5,280 nucleotides of DNA from Pseudomonadota bacterium (GTDB taxonomy: Bacteria; Desulfobacterota; Desulfovibrionia; Desulfovibrionales; Desulfovibrionaceae): NCBI GenBank assembly GCA_023417745.1, contig JAEZEM010000061.1:1-5280 (forward strand). Reading direction: 5' to 3'. Numbering within the stretch: the first letter of the stretch is position 1; every line of letters begins with the position of its first letter. This document shows, one piece after another, positions 4,605 to 5,280 of this stretch. The notes beneath the pieces were generated by a model. It was not told the DNA's origin, searched no databases, and saw only the letters and a program-made list of their open reading frames with translations. A program made the translations under genes and the position numbers.

Positions 4605-5280
4605 GTGAATATCGGTGATTTCCACCGTGGCCGTCGTCTGCGGCGCACGCCAGGGCTGCGCGACATGGTCCGCGAGACCGAACTGCGCCCGGCCGACCTG
4701 ATCCAGGGTTATTTCGTGGTCGACACCCCGGACGCCGACTTTGAAAAGCCCATCAAGTCCATGCCCGGCCAAAGCCAGTTCTCGGTGGAGCGGCTGGTGG
4801 CCCGGGTGGGCCAGGCCATGGACCTGGGGCTTCGGGCGGCCATCGTCTTCGGCCTGCCCGAGAAGAAGGACCCGGCCGGCTCCGGGGCCTACGCCGACGA
4901 CGGCATCGTGCAGCGGGCCGTCACGCGCCTCAAGGAAACCTATCCTTCGCTGACCGTGGTCACCGACGTGTGCCTGTGCGAATACACCAGCCACGGCCAC
5001 TGCGGCCTGCTCGACGCCCACGGCGAGGTGCGAAACGATCCGACTCTAGAGCTCCTGGCCAAGACGGCCGTGAGCCAGGTCCGGGCCGGGGCCGACATCG
5101 TGGCTCCCTCGGACATGATGGACGGCCGGGTGGCGGCCATCCGGGAAGCCCTCGACGAGGCCGGCTTCTCCCACATCCCCATCATGAGCTACGCCGTCAA
5201 ATACGCCTCGGCCTTCTACGGTCCCTTCCGCGACGCCGCCGACAGCGCTCCGGCCTTCGGCGACCGCCGGGGCTACCAGA
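4605..5280 (+). CDS. hemB: Porphobilinogen synthase (delta-aminolevulinic acid dehydratase), 3'-truncated by window edge
   Basis: The start is GTG at 4605 with GAGGTG at 4595-4600; the next Met would cut off the conserved HRGRRLRRTPGLRDMVRET region. The 225 visible residues are about 70% of the usual ~325. The enzyme condenses two 5-aminolevulinate molecules to porphobilinogen in the cytosol, the first common step to siroheme, heme and cobalamin. Diagnostic motifs are FVVD near 37-40; DVCLCEYTSHGHCG with zinc ligands C123, C125 and C133, marking the Zn-dependent class and not the Asp-type Mg class; PSDMMDGRV; and SYAVKYASAFYGPFRDA with K199, the first of the two Schiff-base lysines. The second lysine lies beyond the window. 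The frame is intact. It follows the HDOD gene in a probable operon and has no evident separate promoter in the 27-base gap. In Desulfovibrio-type bacteria, porphobilinogen feeds the siroheme-dependent Ahb heme route; this is general knowledge, not seen here. Confidence 0.96.
   Translation, partial: MNIGDFHRGRRLRRTPGLRDMVRETELRPADLIQGYFVVDTPDADFEKPIKSMPGQSQFSVERLVARVGQAMDLGLRAAIVFGLPEKKDPAGSGAYADDGIVQRAVTRLKETYPSLTVVTDVCLCEYTSHGHCGLLDAHGEVRNDPTLELLAKTAVSQVRAGADIVAPSDMMDGRVAAIREALDEAGFSHIPIMSYAVKYASAFYGPFRDAADSAPAFGDRRGYQ

Noticed and set aside
3302..4618. 438-codon + strand frame overlapping the HDOD gene
   Set aside because: Arg/Gly-rich out-of-frame reading of the HDOD gene with no recognisable motif.
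3993..5021. 342-codon open frame on the minus strand
   Set aside because: Antisense to the HDOD gene and hemB, both firmly identified; His/Gly/Gln-rich composition is an antisense artefact.

Overview
This is a GC-rich window (estimated near 70% G+C in the genes) from a bacterium that is most likely a deltaproteobacterial sulfate reducer of the Desulfovibrionaceae (Desulfovibrio/Solidesulfovibrio type). I infer this from codon bias, the style of the HDOD protein and the zinc-type porphobilinogen synthase. I ran no database search, so the taxonomic call is moderate.

Left part (1-2265, + strand): the C-terminal 586 residues of a membrane GT-C glycosyltransferase (family 39, PMT/ArnT-like) run in from outside the window. 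The gene overlaps by ATGA with a 168-residue lipoprotein that looks like a stand-alone beta-sandwich, carbohydrate-binding-like module. The two are probably translationally coupled and act in envelope polysaccharide or glycan assembly.

Middle (2266-3326): about 450 bases without a conventional gene. This stretch starts with a striking AT-rich island (2295-2334) and a terminator-like hairpin with seven T's (to 2371). It continues with a dense series of hairpins (2400-2705) and ends at a 31-codon ORF with a strong ribosome-binding site (2715-2810) encoding a single-pass membrane miniprotein. A strong GC-rich hairpin at 2835-2868 follows. A 73-residue helical protein of unknown function is read leftwards (2935-3156). 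It is divergent from the next operon, and good promoters can be read for both directions. A perfect 9-bp inverted repeat brackets the -10 box of the leftward promoter.

Right part (3327-5280, + strand): an HDOD signalling protein with an apparently intact set of HD-type metal ligands is followed after 27 bases by hemB, which runs off the right edge. The spacing suggests one transcript joining a signal-output protein to the first common step of tetrapyrrole (siroheme/heme/cobalamin) synthesis.

The least ordinary part is 2295-2870: a gene-poor, hairpin-rich leader feeding a very small membrane protein, with one hairpin that could occlude its Shine-Dalgarno sequence. No mobile element, CRISPR array, tRNA or rRNA was seen.
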